Source: Durusdinium trenchii (lineage: Eukaryota > Sar > Dinophyceae > Suessiales > Symbiodiniaceae). From it: a DNA stretch of 64,000 nt. Under the pieces are notes generated by a model that did not search any database, was not told the origin of the DNA, and saw nothing but the letters and a program-made list of their open reading frames with translations. Both the position numbers and the translations under genes were made by a program. Of the stretch, positions 1-12,512 are shown piece after piece; position 1 is the stretch's first letter, and each line of letters begins with the position of its first letter. The stretch spans positions 699,193-763,192 of the forward strand of contig CAXAMN010021773.1 of NCBI GenBank assembly GCA_963970005.1. The letters are read 5' to 3'.

Positions 1-1109
1 TCTCTCAAGGTTTTTGCATGTTTTTGCCATGCCATTCGACCTCTCACCAGGCCTCTGGTTTGACCAATCTCCGACGAAACAAGGTCGAGTCGATTGCAAC
101 CAAAACAGCTAGCTTCTTTCAAAGAATAAAAGGAAGGGGAACCATCCCCTGCTTGTAAACGACCATGTCTTTTTTCCAGGGGACCTGTTCCACTTCCTGT
201 TCTTGGTTTCGGGGTCGTTTCCCCAACTCTTAGGGTCGGTTGTTGAGTCCAACTCGGTCCGGTCCTGGTCCAGCTTCTTCGGACCCAAGACTCAGGGTGA
301 CCAAGAGGTGACACCCAGTGGACCCAGTCGCAACGTCCAGTCTCACCGAGTGTAGGAGCCCATGAATCATGGGGAGTCTTCGTCCAATCCCTGGGACACT
401 TCGTTGGATTCACCAGGATTCCAGGATCTCATGCAATCCTGTGACCATCATCGCCATCAACACCATCACTCAGGTCTATCCGATCTATCCTACCGACGGA
501 AATCCCCGTGCTTCCGACGTGGTCCCGACGCATCGCCTCTTGCGCCTCGCATCGAATTCGTCCCACCGGTTCCGTGCGGCTTCGTTGGCACCGAGAACGG
601 CTCGGGCGGGCCCAAGGCACACGGAAATGTGCTCGGAATCCACCTGGTCCTGGCGGGCTTTTCGGAAAACCCACTTCTTTCGTCAGGTGGTAAACCATGT
701 GGTCGTTCTCCAACGTCGGAGAAGAAAACGTAGATGTGAAAAGAATTCAGAGATGCTCAGCATGGTACTTTACATCTCTTTACATGGATATGTTATGTGA
801 TGATATGTTCCAATTCAATCCATGTCACAACCGTTTCCCACCCCAAAAAGGACCGTGAACAAACCACCGTGACCGACAAAATGAACCACGTCTCTCCTCT
901 CTGCCCCATTCCGAAGGACTCCCGATCGGACCGGCGGAAACGCACCGTACTTCGAGGCGGCAGCAAACCATGTCAGGTTGACACCCCCCTGTTGGTAGGA
1001 ATCTGTTGACCCGAGGTTCATTCGGTTTGTGTCCCGGTTCGAGGTCTCCACAGTCTCATGTCAGACCTCATCTTTCCGAAGCTTCGTATATTCTTTAATG
1101 ACCGAACTG

Positions 1110-1202
1110 GATATCCCGCTTTGAGGTCACAAAAGGGCCTTAAGTAGGGTCACAACTGGCCACTTAGGGGCTCTAAAAGGGTCATGAACTGAAGAAGCTG
1201 GT
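1110..1202. repeat. Copy of repeat family E (GGTCACTTAGG...GAAGAAGCTGG)
   Basis: A diverged copy of a short dispersed repeat ending in TGAACTGAAGAAGCTGG. Better copies are at about 55007-55064 (same orientation) and 11117-11180 (opposite orientation). Confidence 0.5.
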
Positions 1203-1844
1203 GGATGATATTTGGGTTGTGAGGCAACTTGGAACCAAACTTCCAGTTTTGGAATCCCATGGTCCAGCACATCAGTTATACAGATACATATAGATCATAT
1301 AGTGCATGTACATCCTGCTGGCATCCCCCAGAGGATCCGATCGAACTGGGCGAGGGCGAGGTGGTTTTGCCACCTCCGCCCCATCCTTCAGATGCTCGGA
1401 AGTTCGCGAACTTCCGAACACCTCTCTGCCGTAGGAACCCTGGAGTCTAAGACTGGAGAAGCCTGGAGGTCTAAGACTTCCATCAGCTGACGGCGTTGTG
1501 TTCACACTCCGACTCACTAAGATGGAAGTGGAAAAAATCATGTTTCAAAAGGAACCTGGTATTCCAAGATGCCATGCCATCCACTTCGTTTGTGAGTCAG
1601 AGTGTGTTGTTTTCTTTTTTCTCGGAGGGGTGGGACCTTGTGCCGACCACACATTGTTCATATCGTCAGGTCCGAGGGCCTTGCATTTGATCCTTCCAAC
1701 AACAAGGGTCAGTCAGTCCACCATCCCCCTTCCAGTCCTGCAGCTTGTTCCTCGGCACAGGACACACTGAGGTGGTCCGTCTTTTTGGTCTTTGAGGACT
1801 ACAACTCCGGTTTCCATCCGGAGGAACCTTGTTACAAACCTTTT

Positions 1845-1915
1845 CTATCTGTCTTTCTTTCTTTCTTTCTCTCTCTCTCTCTCGTTCTCCCTCTCTCTCT
1901 CTCTCTTTCCTCCCT
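1845..1915. repeat. CT-rich microsatellite
   Basis: Continuous CTTT/CTCT tract on the plus strand. It makes low-complexity Ser/Leu-rich open frames on this strand and Arg/Glu-rich ones on the other, which are not genes. Confidence 0.9.
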
Positions 1916-2685
1916 CTGTTCCTGTTCACAGCGACACTTCGCACTTCGCTCCTATCCATCATTTGCGAGAAACATTTCGTTCTACCCACAACACTTAAAA
2001 TGCGTTGCTTTCTTTTTTTTTTCCCCCCTGGGCGCCTTACTATGTGAGTGCTTGTGACAATATACGTACTTAGTGCCCCACCTTGTTCACTTTGGAGCCT
2101 TGTTCTGCGACATGAACCTCTCTGAGCACTGACTCAGTTGCTCCTCTCATTGGTCACCCAACCACCTAGCACTGTACAACACTCTCATGAGAAAAGGGCC
2201 GGTCATCTACCGACCTGTCATCTGCACGACCGGATCCGCTACTCGTCGTACAGTCTTCGCCCAAGGAGCCGCAGTTTTCTTAAACCAACCGGCCGCGCGG
2301 AAAACATTGCTTTATTCTAGCGACCAAGAGCCAAGTCAAGGAAACATGGAATTACCGAACAACAGCCAATGACCCAAGCTCCCCCTGTCCAAGCTTGCAG
2401 GACATGCTGAACATTGTGCCCGAACTGACTATGGCGTGCGGATTGCGTGTGACATGCCTTTTGCATCTCCCACATGTGGCTCCTGCCCACCCGTCCCCCT
2501 TGTGGGTAGAAAGCAGGTTCGTTTCGCTTCCAAAAGCAAAAAGAGCGATCACACAGGACTCTCCGGACTCCGCTCCTTGACTCCTCCTAATGACTCCTTA
2601 TGAGTCCGTAAGGACCTGTGACCCAGGGCGGTGCGAATGGACTCCGTCACCGGCTATGCTTCGGACCTTCCCAGCCACCTGCTAC

Positions 2686-5600
2686 CCAGGCCACAGGAGC
2701 TGCCGCAGCTTCGCCAAGCGCAGCAGGCGCAGCGTGCGGAGCACCCGCAGCGCGCGGAGCATCTTTCCCGCACGCATGAGCCCAGCGCCTGAGGGGATGG
2801 GTGGGCACCGCCGCCCAAGGCAAGGAATTCGGAAGAGGAGAGTGTGGCGTGCGTGAAGCCAAGGTGACTCATGGCGTGAGAGTGGAAGGACAAAACATGA
2901 AAAAAGAGAACAAGCTGTAGCGGATGGCAAAAGGATTGGTTGAAAGGAAGAGTTGCGGGAAACGGTGGCTCTAGCTGCCAAACTCAAGTTCGTAAACTTT
3001 CTCTTGATCCAGACTCTGATTTGATGTCTCACGGGCAAGGAGCGGGTGAACTTGAGTTTCACACAGCGACGATAGACCATGCACCTCTATTTTTTGAACA
3101 CAGTTGAACAAGGAAGTCATTAAACCACAGTTTTCATCTTCATGGAGCACTTTCATCACCCGGATCAGGTCAACGTAGTAGTTTTTCTTTCTCCCGTGCT
3201 CGGTGTCCGGTGCAGCTCCTCTACACTCCAAACCGCCCAGGTGAACCCGTGGCAAACGCGTACAACCAAATACAACACGCAAGTACAACATCCAAACGGC
3301 ACAGCAAAACTGACCGAGGAAAGGAAGGGTTTGCTGTGCTCCAGAATGGTTGCACCAAGGCAAGAATGACAAGAATTTGGAATACTTGCCAAGAGGATTT
3401 GTAAACAAAGACCTGAACACACAAAGATATCAATATCCATACAATTCCATACACAATCATCTCAAACAATTGCTCGAAACAGGCCTCTCAATTGGCAATC
3501 CACAAACATCAACTTCAGGCAAGTTGGGAGCTTCTTCGACCTCACCACCTAAAAAAGGAGACGAAAGAGAGCCGAACTTCCAAACAAAGCAAGGTGCTTT
3601 TGCCCTCCTCTTCAGAGATGAGCGCCAGAACGATGATCCAATCAATGCTCACCTTGGGTACAAGCATGGCGCCACGGCCGAAGCTCGGTGGTAGTTTAAT
3701 TAAGAGACATCCCCAGGTTCACATCCAAAAGGTTTGATGTCTTTTCTGAGGCTCTTCTAATATGTACCTGGACCCGACTTCACATGTTTCCTGGTGACAA
3801 GTCCGGTGCCCACATTCACCACCTGTCGGTTTGGCCCACTGAGACTGTTCTTTTGGGGGGGCCTTGGTGGTGAGTGACCCTCCGGCGGACCGAACGTACT
3901 GTCCCAAGAACGGTGCACGGTGAACGGGAGGGTCGTTCCAGTCTCAAGTGGGTGCCATGCGGTTAAAAAAACGGCCACCTTTATAGAGAGGTTTCTCTGG
4001 CTCAAATGGGTGTTAGGCTATAGGCCTTTTTGACATCTCTTTTTGTTTGGCAGTTGTTGATGGTCTCAATAGGTTGGAACATGTTGGAACTACCAGTTCA
4101 GGTGAACTTCCATCAATCTCGAAGAAAAAAGAAAACAACAGGTAGTGTGACGTGTAGTCACATCTAGCCCCAGGCACGCCCAAATGTCCTAAGCCACATG
4201 AAACACCCGCTCGACAAACACCCACTCTCCGCCCCCGCGGACCGCGTTCTCCGAACTCCACGGTCCGGTGGCGATGATCACGTCGAGCGGGAACCACGTG
4301 AACAGATACCTCCGGCCGGTGTGCCCGGAACGGCGTCCAGGAACGACGTGCCCGGCCTGGAGCCTTTGGAGCCCAGAAACGCCATGGGAGAACAACAGGT
4401 TGCAAGCAGGAAACGAGGGGGAGCTTTCAACCAGAGATGAATTTGAGCTTTCCCAAGACAGGACATGGAAATTCCACGTTGACTGTACCTAGCACTTCCT
4501 GTCGGGGTGCCCCTTGTTAGACCTGTAATGAAGTCGTGTGGAATCCAGGTGACCAACGGAAGCAGCTGGTACGTTGTAAAGGCTTGAATCCGAAGTGCGT
4601 CTGCAAGCTGCTGACACCCGATTATGGCCAACCTTCCATGGCGATTATGGCCTAGACCTACCAAAAACATGCTGAACCGAGAGACAAGGCGGAAAAGGAA
4701 CATGGTGGAACCAACTGCAGGATGTACCTTCCAATGCCCAGCCACGACCTGTCTGGGACTGCCATAGGACTGCCGATCAGGCCAGGGGTGGTTTCGGGGG
4801 CCAATGTAGGCATATATGGCATACATGGATATACATGGAGCATCTGGGAATGAGAAACTCTCCAAGTTCCCTCTTCTAAGATGCTACTATTTCCCGCAAA
4901 TTCCTTCAGGCCACTTGACAGGGAACCATCTCACCCTTCCTGGCCCACCCCACTCGCCCTGCCGCCGCTCTGTAGTCTGTCGAAACGAGCTGCTGCTTGG
5001 CGATCTTTCGAAGGCTCACCACCAAGGTCCCATCGCGGGCGTAGTAGCCCACGCAGAAACATGCCAAGATGTCCAAGGTCCAAAAGCCCAACGTCACACC
5101 CGTCATCAAGGAGAGAAACACGTTCGGTGCCTGCAGAACGAAGCGGCGAGCCAGGCAGACTCAGGCAGAACGGCTAGGCTATTATAGAACCTGGCTATGG
5201 TGTTTTGGCTTGTCTTGAAAGTTCAGGAAGCATGAGCTAATGGGTACTCGTTACTTCATCCAAAATGATTGATATGTTTAATCACGAGAACTTTGAATTG
5301 TGCCAGCAAAGGGTGGAGATGAGAGGCAAGCAGTGTGGCATCTTCTTTTCTCTACTCTTGCTGCACTTGCCATGTCCGGCAGTTACATGAACCCCTCAAG
5401 GAGCAGGCATTGACACCGCCAAGGCCATTCTTCTCCAGGCTGGCCAACAAAAAGAAACCACCCAGAAGCAGGACCCTCCTGGCCCGGCTGTTTGGAGACC
5501 AACTTTGACAGGTGGTGAACCCGGGCGCACCGGACTTGTCACGAAACATGTGAAGTCGGGTCCAGGCAAAAGTAGGACCTGCTTTCATGGAAGTTGGACC

Positions 5601-6498
5601 ACCCCCCAGGACCTTCCAAAAACCACCGAGTTCTTTCCGCACGTTTCGCTCAGCTCAACGAAGGAGCTCACTTTTCTCGCTGGGGCCGACGAGCCCTCCG
5701 AAGCAGCGGCCGAGTTGCCAAGGGAAAGGCGGTGTACATGGGGATCATGATGAGATCGTAAAGGAGAATGAGCACCTCAAGGAGAATGAGGAAGCGATTT
5801 CGATCGAAGCCGATCGGTTTCTGGGGGGATCTCCAACCAACCAACACATGGCATGGGGTGTTGTAAACAATTTTCACGTGTTCTTTTGCCAATACTAAAC
5901 CGCTGAGCACGGGGTTAACGGCACCGTTCGCATGGCAGGTGCCACGTCCAAGCGACGTGGACGACGTGGATTCCGCAACGGAGCTGGATTCCGGTGGTTG
6001 TTTCATCAAAGTGAGTGTCTACTCTTCAGATTCCACGCTCTCGGATATACAATATGGATCCACAGACCTCTTGAGAAGGTGATTGGAGATGATCTATGTG
6101 GGCTTCAAAGTTTCCAATTACCTTCTGAGAAGGTATGTGGATCCCCAGAGTGTATGTCTAGGGACACCCGAGGGGAAGGTCTAAATGTGAATATCTGGGA
6201 TCCAGTCCACCATGTCCACCAGTCCCTCCCCTCTCCACCCAACCAGTTCACTATAGAGACTGACTGCCCACCGGAGTGACGTCCCGCGCCCCCAAACAAG
6301 CGACCTCCCGAGCCCCCCCCGAACCCCAAACAATGAGGTCCCACTCCTCCCGGACCGAAACGAAGCCAGCCGAGCGGAGCGAGCGAGAAACCGAGGAACT
6401 CCGGTGAGATCCCAACAGATCCGCTTGGGGCTGTTGGGGCTCAACACCCACCAGGGCGTTTTGGCCTTCGCCAACAAGAGCCGCTCTTGCTCCAGCTC
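2686..6498 (-). CDS. Voltage-gated cation channel, S1-S4 region (partial)
   Basis: Five phase-compatible minus-strand exons: 6498-6400, 5820-5719, 5130-4991, 4309-4239 and 2788-2686. They encode a pre-S1 segment with TPWWVLSPNSPKRICWDL; S1 with FLILLEVLILLYDLIMIP; S2 with GFWTLDILACFCVGYY followed by LRKIAK; S3 with YLFTWFPLDVIIATGPW; and S4 with regularly spaced arginines in LRALRVLRTLRLLRLAKL. This order and the S4 arginines are typical of EAG/CNG-like six-helix voltage-gated channels in the plasma membrane, probably potassium- or other cation-selective. Donors are GT at 6400, GC at 5719, 4991 and 4239, and GT at 2686; all exons follow AG. The S3-S4 junction (GC donor, phase 1) is the least certain. 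Selectivity cannot be judged because S5, pore and S6 were not found. The N-terminus upstream of 6498 was also not found. Confidence 0.75.
3755..3860. repeat. Dispersed repeat family F copy
   Basis: Intronic copy of a repeat containing CACCACCTGTCGGTTTGG and GACTTCACATGTTTCCTGGTG. Related copies lie at about 5490-5600 (inverted) and 18385-18500. All three carry the paired phrases 'ggtggtgaac/ttcaccacc' and 'acaagtccggtgc' or close variants, which suggests a short non-autonomous element. Confidence 0.5.
4740..4850. repeat. Inverted-repeat element, family A copy
   Basis: Lies in the intron between the S2 and S3 channel exons. It shares about 65 almost identical bases with 8985-9056, including GACCTGTCTGGGACTGCCAT and GGGGCCAATGTAGGCATATA. 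The right arm is degraded compared with the 42 kb copy. Confidence 0.7.
6050..6150. repeat. Inverted-repeat element, family B copy
   Basis: Arms around ATGGATCCACAGACCTCTTG and GAGAAGGTATGTGGATCC enclose a spacer containing TGATTGGAGATGATCTATGT. Sister copies are at 19721-19830, 38377-38479 and 49339-49443. It sits in the intron before the S1 channel exon. Confidence 0.7.
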
Positions 6499-8972
6499 CT
6501 GCGAGTCAAAATACGAAGCGGAGAGACATGGCTGGCAGCTGGGCTTGGGTGTCAGGCAGGTGTTCCTTTTTTTCCGGAACCGGACCAGGTAGAGATTCAA
6601 ATGGCTCGCCAGGTAGAGAGTCAGATTGATGGCAAATGGACGAAAATTCGGGAAGTGATGGGGAAGTGTCAATGATTGGAGAATTGTCCGATCATGTATT
6701 ATTGAAAAACAGGTCCAGAAAACGAGACACACCGCATGACGTCTCACGACAGCATGGGGAAAAACGACACCATGCACGCCGACACATCTCAACATGACTA
6801 GCACCTATAGTGATCTCTCAAGCAACATTGACTCAACTCTAAAACTCTCTACGACCAACACCCGTTGAGGATGAACGTCATGATCGGGATTGCTCATGGC
6901 ATTGGCTCTTTTTCAGGACCCCCAAGAGCGGACCCAACAACGGACTCCAAAAGCGCACGACTTTAGGGCCTCTGAAGCACTCGGAGCCGTGGTGAGTTCC
7001 CCCCCGGTGAGCTCCGGCGGTGGAACCGCCGCCCAAAACGGCGGAGAGCCCGTGCCACGGTGGGATGGTGGGGGACTACATGTGGCTTACACTGGGCTTG
7101 TTGGGGTGATGGTGATATACAGTAACTCCAAGTCCCAGACGCGACCTTTCTGGGGCCCCCGAAACCCCGAACTGGATTTCTTTTTCCAATTTGGTCATGA
7201 CTTTGGTCATTGTGCAAATCTGTAGCTATAGCGTTTTTTTTTGCAGGAATGGGATCCGCGGAAGGAGTCGATGAGACGAAGGGTTCCCCCCTTACATGGC
7301 CACCAGAGGTGCGGCGATGATAGGCGCCGCACCAAGGCCCAGAAAGAAAGGCCCTGTAAATATAAAGCTGATTGAATATAGGGGTGCACACAGGGGGGTT
7401 ATACAGGGTGTGCCTCACCATGCCTCACCATGCTTCAACTGGCTAACGGTGCCATTTGGCGTATCGACCGGGTGGAACCAAACAGAAAGAACCCGCCTTG
7501 GGTGGTCATGAGGTCTTCCGACTCCTCCTCTTCCTTCCTGAGGCCGCAAACGAAGGGCTCGCTGGGCTTTGGGCTTTTCTTCTCCCCCGGTGAATCGCGC
7601 GCCGAGCCGACTGACATGGACATCATGGATCGTCGTTTTTCAGGGTCCATGTGGTCTGCAGGTGGGTACAAGCCAAATCACCATGTTGCTTCTGTTGCGC
7701 ATCGATATGGCGCAAACATACTAGTAGGAACTCTAGAGGAGTTTACTGTATACTCCTACAAACACACCATGGCACCCAAACCAGCAGGCCGTGCTTGTTT
7801 GAATGAATCGCTCATGGCCGTTGCCCCACCGCTTGCGATCAACTGGTTTTGATCGAAGACATCCAAGAATCCCAAACGAAACGCTGTCTAATACATAAGA
7901 TCCACCAAGAAAAACGCACTATATGGGAGTTGATCTAAATTCCTTTATCCGGGATCCGTATATACCAAGACACCCTATTTAAGGGGTGTCTAACGGTGTC
8001 GAACTTGATAGCCCCGAAAAGAGGTTATATGAGGGGTGTCCATCGAACCTCTGAACCCCGGCCACCCGGCCGTACACCGTTCGGTACCGTACCACCGAAA
8101 CTCGGTTCGCTGGGACGACCGTTTCGGCCCGGCTGCCGAACCGAGGGTCTAGTCACACACCGAACCGGTTTGGAGGTACGACTGGAGGTGTAGGGGAACC
8201 TATCAAGTCAACAAGACCACACTTTCATGCTGACCTGGGAGGAGCCTGGGAAATGGGCGGATGGCGCATGGACGGTCTCGCTTGGTCTCTACGAATCGCA
8301 CACTCCGCGGTATGTGAGATCTAGAAGGTTGGATGCATCAAAGGTTCAGGCACATCGCAAAGTTCTGAGCTTTGGTGTAGGTGCTCCAAAGCTGAAAATG
8401 CCTCAGTCACGCCGTCGGAACCCCCCCATGTTTTGGGGCTCCACTCTGTCACGACGGGACTCATCAAAACAGGAGCACCCCGACTTGCAACACCCAAATG
8501 GCTCCCAAAGGATTCATGGTGGCGCAAGTGTGGCCTGGCCTACATTTGGTGCTTTTATATGTCACATGGATTGAATGGGGCTGGGTTGCAAAAGTAGACA
8601 ATGGGAGGACCAAAGAAGTTGGTCATGACGAGAAACACCACCAGTCACTGTTGGTCAAACTTCATCTATCTTGGATGATCTCAGTGGTTTCTCTCCCTCT
8701 TTGCTCTTCCCGCACCATCGAGCAAGTAAGATCAAGAATAAATCAAGAACATACTACATATGGCAGGTCCTAGTATCTCCGACAGTCCTAGATCATGTTA
8801 CACACCTTTGTAGCAGGTCCTAGAAGAAAATCCAGACGCCCCAGTCGGACCCGTCCCGCCTTGGCGAGCTGGGTGATTCATCCCCGCTGCCATGACCTGA
8901 AAGGGACGCGCGCGGAGAGGCCGGCCATGAGAGGCCATGAGAGTGGAGGTCAGATCGACCTGTTAGGTCCCC

Positions 8973-9075
8973 AGACGCGACCTGTCTGGGACTGCCATAG
9001 GACGGCCGATCAGGCCAGGGGTGGTTTCGGGGGCCAATGTAGGCATATATGGCAGTCCCATGGAGCGTCTGGGAT
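8973..9075. repeat. Inverted-repeat element, family A copy
   Basis: Left arm contains CCCAGACGCGACCTGTCTGG and GACTGCCATAGGAC; right arm contains TATGGCAGTCCCATGGAGCG and TCTGGGA. It is the most complete A-type copy of the version that carries the GGCCAGGGGTGGTTTCGG spacer also present at 4740-4850. Confidence 0.75.
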
Positions 9076-9270
9076 AGAGTCTGGGGGATCTCCAAGGTCC
9101 AAAACGGATGCGATGTGGACCTCCTCAGCGGTCGGATGCGCAGGTTGAGCGGTCGGTTCTCAGGATCGGGGGTCAACCAGCGGCTCGGCTCGCTGCCGTA
9201 CGGTGGTGAGACGGTTGGAGGTGCTTTTCTGCACGAGCCTTCGAGCATTCAACATACCCTAACATACAGT

Positions 9271-9377
9271 ACCCTAAGAATCCGGGCCCGAACCAACAAA
9301 TAGGGTTTGGTTCGGCCCCGGACCCCTGCGAAGAGGTTTGGTCCGACCCCGGGACAGCCCGTTCGGATTCTTAGGGT
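9271..9377. repeat. Inverted-repeat element, family D
   Basis: Starts with ACCCTAAGAATCCGGGC and ends with GTTCGGATTCTTAGGGT, giving imperfect inverted ends. Its first 27 bases occur exactly, in inverse complement, at 10571-10597. Confidence 0.75.
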
Positions 9378-10570
9378 AGGAAGGACCAGTCAAATCACAG
9401 CCGTGCATCGCCGTGTGGTTTCAAACAGCATGAGTGGCCACGAGGCTCGGAGGCCTGCTATCGGCCCGCCCGCTCTTTGAGCGGCCTGCTATTCCGTTTG
9501 AGGGAGGTGTTGCTATCGGCCTTCCGGTGGCGTCGGGGATCCTTGTCATGTGGGATGCGAAATCAACGGGTTCAACTCTTCAAAGGGATGGGGTGGTGGA
9601 ATCTACATGTTTGTGGAATACCACTCCCCCAAACAAACTCTACATTTGTGTGACCCGGTCCCGTGATTATACAAACATCATCGCACCGCTCTCGTGTTTA
9701 CTGCCAATACGGTCGGGTGGACACAGAAACAATGACAGGTAACTTTTTGTGCCATCGTGTGCCAGCTGAAGTGTCTTACTGCAGTATAGATCTTTGTAGT
9801 TCTGATTCTTCTACCTGCTCTGCCAATTCGTCTCCCCAAATCCATCAGATCATCTTTCATTCACTCCGGGCCATTTGTAGTCCGAGAGTTCTCAACCTCA
9901 AACCTCCAGTCAAACCGATCCAGTCCTCTGCCCATTTCCCGGTTGCCCCCGCGGGGGTTCCGCGTGGGTTCCCCCACCCGCGCGGAACCTCTCAGGGCTC
10001 CAACCCGAGCCTTCGTTGTCCTCGACGTTCTCCTCGGGGTTCTCCTCGGGGTTCTCCGGGTTCTCCGTTGCCGTCCACGAGGCCTTTAGCTTCTCCACCT
10101 CGGTCGAGAGGGGTCGACCCGAGCAGAGAGTCTCTGCTCCGAAGAAGGGGTGGCGCGCGGCACGTTGGAGTAGGACAACCGTTGGGTCTGACTCAGTCTG
10201 ACTGCAAGGTGCCTTGTTCTTCATTACATCATCTTGCAGGTGTGTGCAAGACTGAGTCAAATCATGCTACAACCATCCAAGCTGCTGAAAGAAACGCCGG
10301 GAATCACTGGGAATCACGCATGATGCAATTTCATGCAATTTCGCTCAAGAACAGTTAATTAAGGACAATGACAACACTTTTTCGTCTAAAAACAGCGGAG
10401 ATCGTGCAAGTCGAACTCGACGTGGTCGGCTCGGGAGGCTCGGCTGAGCCGTGGGAATCCCCAAACGCTCGAAGGAAACGAGTCGAAGAGTGTTGAAGCT
10501 CAGAATCCTGTCCATGGCAGGGGTCGGACCTGACCTCTTTGCAGGGGTCCGGGGTATCAAAACCCTATCT

Positions 10571-10597
10571 GTTGGTTCGGGCCCGGATTCTTAGGGT
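10571..10597. repeat. Solo end of family D element
   Basis: 27 bases beginning GTTGGTTCGGGCCCGGATTC are the exact inverse complement of 9271-9297. The neighbouring sequence (TGCAGGGGTCCGGGGTATCA) is also D-like, so this is a decayed or rearranged copy. Confidence 0.7.
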
Positions 10598-11116
10598 TTG
10601 GGCTTTTTCAGAACGGTGTTCTTCTGCTTTGTTGGCACATGTTTTGCTTCTATTGAGGTGATTGAGCTTGCATTTGATGGATCAGAGTTCGACATAGTTC
10701 GACCATGTTACCATGCTCCGTGAACGATTGCCCCTTACCAATCCTGTGCCTGCTTCTCATGGGCTGCTAGAAGCTTTCCTTCCGCATCCTGCCACATGTT
10801 CCAGTTTTGGAGGAGACTTCAAAAGGAAAATCGTATCAACTTTTGATCCTTTCTCCACATGCAACATTTTCTGCAATACATTGCAATAGAGTAGTCCTAG
10901 TTGAGCCCAGTCGGAGTCCCAACAGTCCTATGTGATACAGTAATAATATATAATAATTGCAGACTTCTATCATCTTCTATCCATTCTGGAATGGCCATTA
11001 GGAAGCCATTGCATGGTACCAAGGACTAAGAAGAGTTTGGAGACTGCACCTGGACAGCCTGGACAGCCTGGACACCTGCATCTCGTGATGCGGGCTACTC
11101 CGATGCTCGCCCACAA

Positions 11117-11180
11117 ACACATGTCCCGGCTTCTTCAATTTGACCTTTTGAAGGTTCCTAAGTGACCCTTAGGAGGCGTC
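11117..11180. repeat. Family E repeat copy, inverted relative to the 55 kb copy
   Basis: The reverse complement contains CGCCTCCTAAGGGTCACTTA and GGAACCTTCAAAAGGTCA, found nearly unchanged at about 55012-55050. A weaker relative is at 1110-1202. Confidence 0.7.
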
Positions 11181-12512
11181 GCGTGACTGAACCAACCAGG
11201 TTATCAAGTACGGTCCCTTCCACTCAAAGCGGGTTGAACAGTACATGGCTGGATGGCATGTCCCGAGTTCGGAGGCCTTTCCTTTACGAGGTGTGAGGGG
11301 GCTTCCACTGATGGTCGTGTGGATCGAGCAAATCGATCGTTCACCGGTGGAACCGCGGTGCGTGCGCCGACCCAGCGGTGGAAGGCCGCGTGGGAGGGCA
11401 GGGCAGGGGGTTCTCATTGTCCCGGACAGCAAAACTGAGCAATGGAGAAGTTTCTGGTGCTTCGAAGAATTCAGTGATCCAGTCCTTCTGATCAGCATCT
11501 TAAACAGATCGCATCCAAGAAGCCAATCGTTATAGTGGATTGAGAGTAAGTAGATGCTACAATCCACAAACGGTGGTTTATATATTTATATATGTGGACC
11601 CGCATCTAAACTATCTACTGCCAAAGACGTCTTTGGAGTTTGTGCCATCTAAGTGCTCCGAAACCACTGTTTACGGAGACATCCACGTCACTAGAGTCCC
11701 TGCGTGCCGACACCGCCCCTCATCGACGACGTTTACGTCCTTCAATATCTCTGCGACGAGACTTTGGAAATCCTCCATCACGCCCGGCGACGGCCTACGG
11801 TCTCTGAGCCGACATCCACATGGCAACAGCGTGTTCGTGGCATGCGCGAACACGTATGCCCTTTGGGTAAACGATCTCCACTGAGCGACTGTTCCTGGTG
11901 CTTGGCATTTGGTGCCAATGCTTCTGGGGAAGCAGCTTCGACGTCATTCCCAGGGACATGGTGGACACAAGAAGCTTACCAGCACGTCCTCGCCCAACAA
12001 TAGATAGAATGAGATCTTCTCAACCACGTGGCCCTTTGCTGAGACCCGATATTTTTGGGTCTCATCCATAGTCGACCTACTCCATCGGAGGAAAGAAAGC
12101 ACCAAAACCGATCAGGAGGTCTTTCATGGCATCACAAGCCCAACCCTTCCCAAATAATCTCAGTAAGACGCGAGTAATCACCGGGTCTCTCTCCACAAAG
12201 GTGGGGGGTTCAAACATTTCCGCTAAATGTATGTCTGCCGGCGCCAGTGATTTTGAGAGTTAGAGGCTCTGGACCCTTCGTTGAACCCTTAGCGATCACG
12301 CGTGTGACCGATCGTGCGTCAACGCTGCGATGGTCCACCGCACCATTGATGACATTTCTCCTCTTGTATGGTCGACCAACTTGCTCATCGTCCTTTTTTT
12401 CCGTACCCTAGGCAGTCACTGCTTCAGGCAATGGCGCTTGCGTGCACAGCACGTTCGACAGCGGTCCACCGTCTTCCGGAAGCCGCCAGCGTCGCCCCGT
12501 CAGGTTCGCCAC

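Larger units (their letters stand above)
1..2685. other. No gene supported; downstream flank of channel gene
   Basis: I find no exon here with family motifs and splice sites. The minus-strand channel gene that ends its visible part at 2686 should continue towards position 1 with S5, pore loop and S6. I looked for these on the minus strand and did not find them, so they lie beyond the window, are in very short exons, or are missing. A long CT-rich microsatellite sits at about 1845-1915. A GC-richer block at about 480-700 is open in several frames but matches nothing I recognise. Confidence 0.5.
6499..12512. other. Long stretch with repeats and no supported gene
   Basis: No exon here combines splice sites with recognisable motifs. 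The longer open frames (for example 7430-7852 plus and 9663-10358 plus) look random or low-complexity. Repeat copies occur at 8973-9075 (family A), 9271-9377 and 10571-10597 (family D) and 11117-11180 (family E). A block at 11700-11880 is open on both strands and looks protein-like on both. It could hold a 3' exon of the methyltransferase gene, but I cannot decide the strand. Confidence 0.5.

Noticed and set aside
1666-1989. Arg/Glu-rich minus-strand ORF
   Set aside because: Produced by the CT microsatellite at 1845-1915.
6181-6804. 207-codon minus-strand ORF taken as a whole
   Set aside because: Only 6498-6400 has splice sites and channel homology; the rest is intron read-through ending in a family B neighbourhood.
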